Below are positions 62,750 through 64,000 of a stretch of 64,000 nucleotides of DNA, in pieces. Positions within the stretch are counted from its first letter, which is position 1. Every line of letters starts with the position of its first letter. The position numbers were made by a program, and so were the translations under genes. The notes under the pieces are model-generated. The model saw only the letters and a list, made by a program, of their open reading frames with translations, was not told the DNA's origin and did no database searches. This stretch comes from Thiorhodococcus mannitoliphagus (GTDB lineage: Bacteria > Pseudomonadota > Gammaproteobacteria > Chromatiales > Chromatiaceae). Location: NCBI RefSeq assembly GCF_010915725.1, contig NZ_JAAIJR010000022.1, positions 1-64,000 of the forward strand, written 5' to 3'.

Positions 62750-64000
62750 CCCGCCGCTCGCTGCGCGCGCGGCTGGCGCTGGCCGCGGCGGGCTCCGTTT
62801 TGCTCGCGGTCCTGGTTGCCGGCTTGGGTCTACTGATGCTCTTCGAGCGCCACGTCGAGCGGCGCATCGGCGCCGAACTCATCGCCCAGGTCAACCAGCT
62901 CCTCGCCGCCACCAGCGTGGGCGCCGACGGCGCACTGCAGGTCGAGCCCAGACCTGTCGATCCACGCTTTGGCGTACCTTTGAGCGGACACTATTGGCAG
63001 ATCGACGACGAGACCGGCGCGACCCTGGCGATCGGCGTGCAGCGCTCGCGATCCCTCTGGGATACCCGCATTCTCCTCCCTCCCGACCGCCTCGAGCCCG
63101 GCGCCGTGCATGCCCATATCCTGCCCGGACCCGACGGACAGGTCCTCTTGGTCCGTGAGCGGCTGGTGCTGCTCAAGGATGGGGGAAGGGCGGTTCGCCT
63201 CATGGCCGCCATGGACCGGCGCGAGCTGACGGACGCGCGGAATGCCTTTGCCGCCGACATGCTGCCCTATCTTGGCGTGGTGGCCCTGGTGCTCACGCTG
63301 GCCTCCCTGGTGCAGATCCAAACCGGCCTGGCGCCACTGGAGCGGGTGCGGTGCGGCGTGGCGGCCATCCGCTCGGGTGCCTCGACGCGCTTGGATGAGG
63401 GCGTCCCGGACGAGGTCATGCCCCTGGTGATGGAGGTCAACGCGCTGCTCGCGGCGCGCGAGGAGGCCGTCGAGCGCGCCCGCGCCTGGACCGCGGATCT
63501 GGCCCATGGCCTCAAGACGCCGCTCAGTGCCCTGTCCGCCGATGCGGAGCGTCTGCGCGTGCAGGGCAATCCGGCGGTTGCGGCAGACTTGGAGCAGCTC
63601 GCCGAGGGCATGCGCCGTCGGGTCGACCGCGAGCTGGTCCGGGCGCGGGTCCGCTCGGGTGCCGCGACGGCGCAGGCTGGCGTCGAGGTCGTGGCCGCGA
63701 TCGAGCGCGTCGTCGGGACACTCAAGCGCATTCCGGGTGGCGATGACATTGATTGGCGCATTCAGTCCCCCGGCCCCCTCTATGCCGCCTTGATGTCGGA
63801 CGACCTCCTCGAACTGCTCGGAAATTTGCTGGAAAACGCCGCCAAGTGGGCGCGCTCCCAGGTCGAGATTCGGGTCGAGGGTCCGGATCAGGTCGAGATC
63901 CGCATCTCTGACGACGGTCCAGGTGTCCCACCCGAGCACCGGCATCGCCTGGGCGAGCGGGGCGTGCGCCTCGACGAGCACAAGGACGGGAGCGGCCTCG
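62746..64000 (+). CDS. Sensor histidine kinase, 3' end cut by the window
   Basis: 418 codons are visible from the GTG at 62746, which overlaps the response regulator stop. An N-terminal membrane segment (about 14-35), a periplasmic sensor of about 140 residues, a second membrane segment (about 178-195, YLGVVALVLTLASLVQI), a HAMP-like region and the H box (WTADLAHGLKTPLSALSADA) follow. The N box (LLENAAKWAR) and the D box (DDGPGVP) are in the last part; the ATP lid GERGVRLDEHKDGSGL is cut. It resembles the PhoQ/QseC class. Confidence 0.9.
   Translation, partial: MTRRSLRARLALAAAGSVLLAVLVAGLGLLMLFERHVERRIGAELIAQVNQLLAATSVGADGALQVEPRPVDPRFGVPLSGHYWQIDDETGATLAIGVQRSRSLWDTRILLPPDRLEPGAVHAHILPGPDGQVLLVRERLVLLKDGGRAVRLMAAMDRRELTDARNAFAADMLPYLGVVALVLTLASLVQIQTGLAPLERVRCGVAAIRSGASTRLDEGVPDEVMPLVMEVNALLAAREEAVERARAWTADLAHGLKTPLSALSADAERLRVQGNPAVAADLEQLAEGMRRRVDRELVRARVRSGAATAQAGVEVVAAIERVVGTLKRIPGGDDIDWRIQSPGPLYAALMSDDLLELLGNLLENAAKWARSQVEIRVEGPDQVEIRISDDGPGVPPEHRHRLGERGVRLDEHKDGSGL

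Overview
The window is a GC-rich, gene-dense gammaproteobacterial chromosome segment. The most likely source is a purple sulfur bacterium of the Chromatiaceae/Chromatiales. That is an inference from several lines: the flagellar and chemotaxis gene order is the Pseudomonas/Vibrio type, hydrogenase-related genes (hypF, a hupR-like regulator) are present, an SHP/DHC/cytochrome b cluster of the kind known from phototrophs is present, and a GlpC-like/DUF3501 pair is present. No photosynthesis gene lies in the window, so the family-level assignment is tentative.

Bases 1-35350 are almost entirely motility. A leftward motA-motB stator pair is followed by an HDOD protein, a ComFB protein, a PilZ-like protein and a FleQ-type sigma-54 activator. 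Then comes fliE-F-G-H-I-J-K, and then one long run fliL-M-N-O-P-Q-R-flhB-flhA-flhF-flhG-fliA-cheY-cheZ-cheA-cheB-motC-motD-cheW, an Arg-rich protein and a DUF2802 protein. GG-N10-GC elements resembling sigma-54 promoters precede fliE and fliL, which fits FleQ control. Two stators (MotAB and MotCD) are encoded. A leftward set (a YcgR-like PilZ protein, a second FliK-domain protein and an orphan FlhB C-terminal domain) closes the region. Rod, hook and filament genes lie elsewhere.

Bases 35350-50610 hold smaller operons: GT2/ArnT-like/PAP2/ROK genes of envelope sugar metabolism; a B12-binding radical SAM enzyme convergent with a flavin amine-oxidase-like protein and a ferredoxin-NADP reductase; a glutathione peroxidase; the GlpC-like/DUF3501 pair; a HAD phosphatase; and cytochrome b561 with YceI. 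Bases 50611-64000 hold htpX, a tRNA-Ala(GGC)/tRNA-Glu(TTC) operon with a clear promoter and terminator, an unknown protein, a frameshifted DUF1186/SEC-C gene, hypF, a NUDIX hydrolase, the hupR-like regulator, msrA, and a leftward cytochrome b/SHP/DHC/EF-hand operon divergent from a PepSY/response-regulator/histidine-kinase operon cut by the window end.

The least ordinary sequence is a set of short intergenic elements that begin and end in CTAG, carry an internal hairpin, and contain period-6 arrays of CGAnnn units (35626-35789, 41024-41140, 41293-41528 and, as a different subtype, 50655-50825). One sits inside a 269-bp tandem duplication that also copied the 3' end of the ROK kinase gene. A similar hexamer array is expanded in frame inside fliH. 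The window also shows a repeated FliM-like CheY-binding peptide in CheA, CheZ and FliM.
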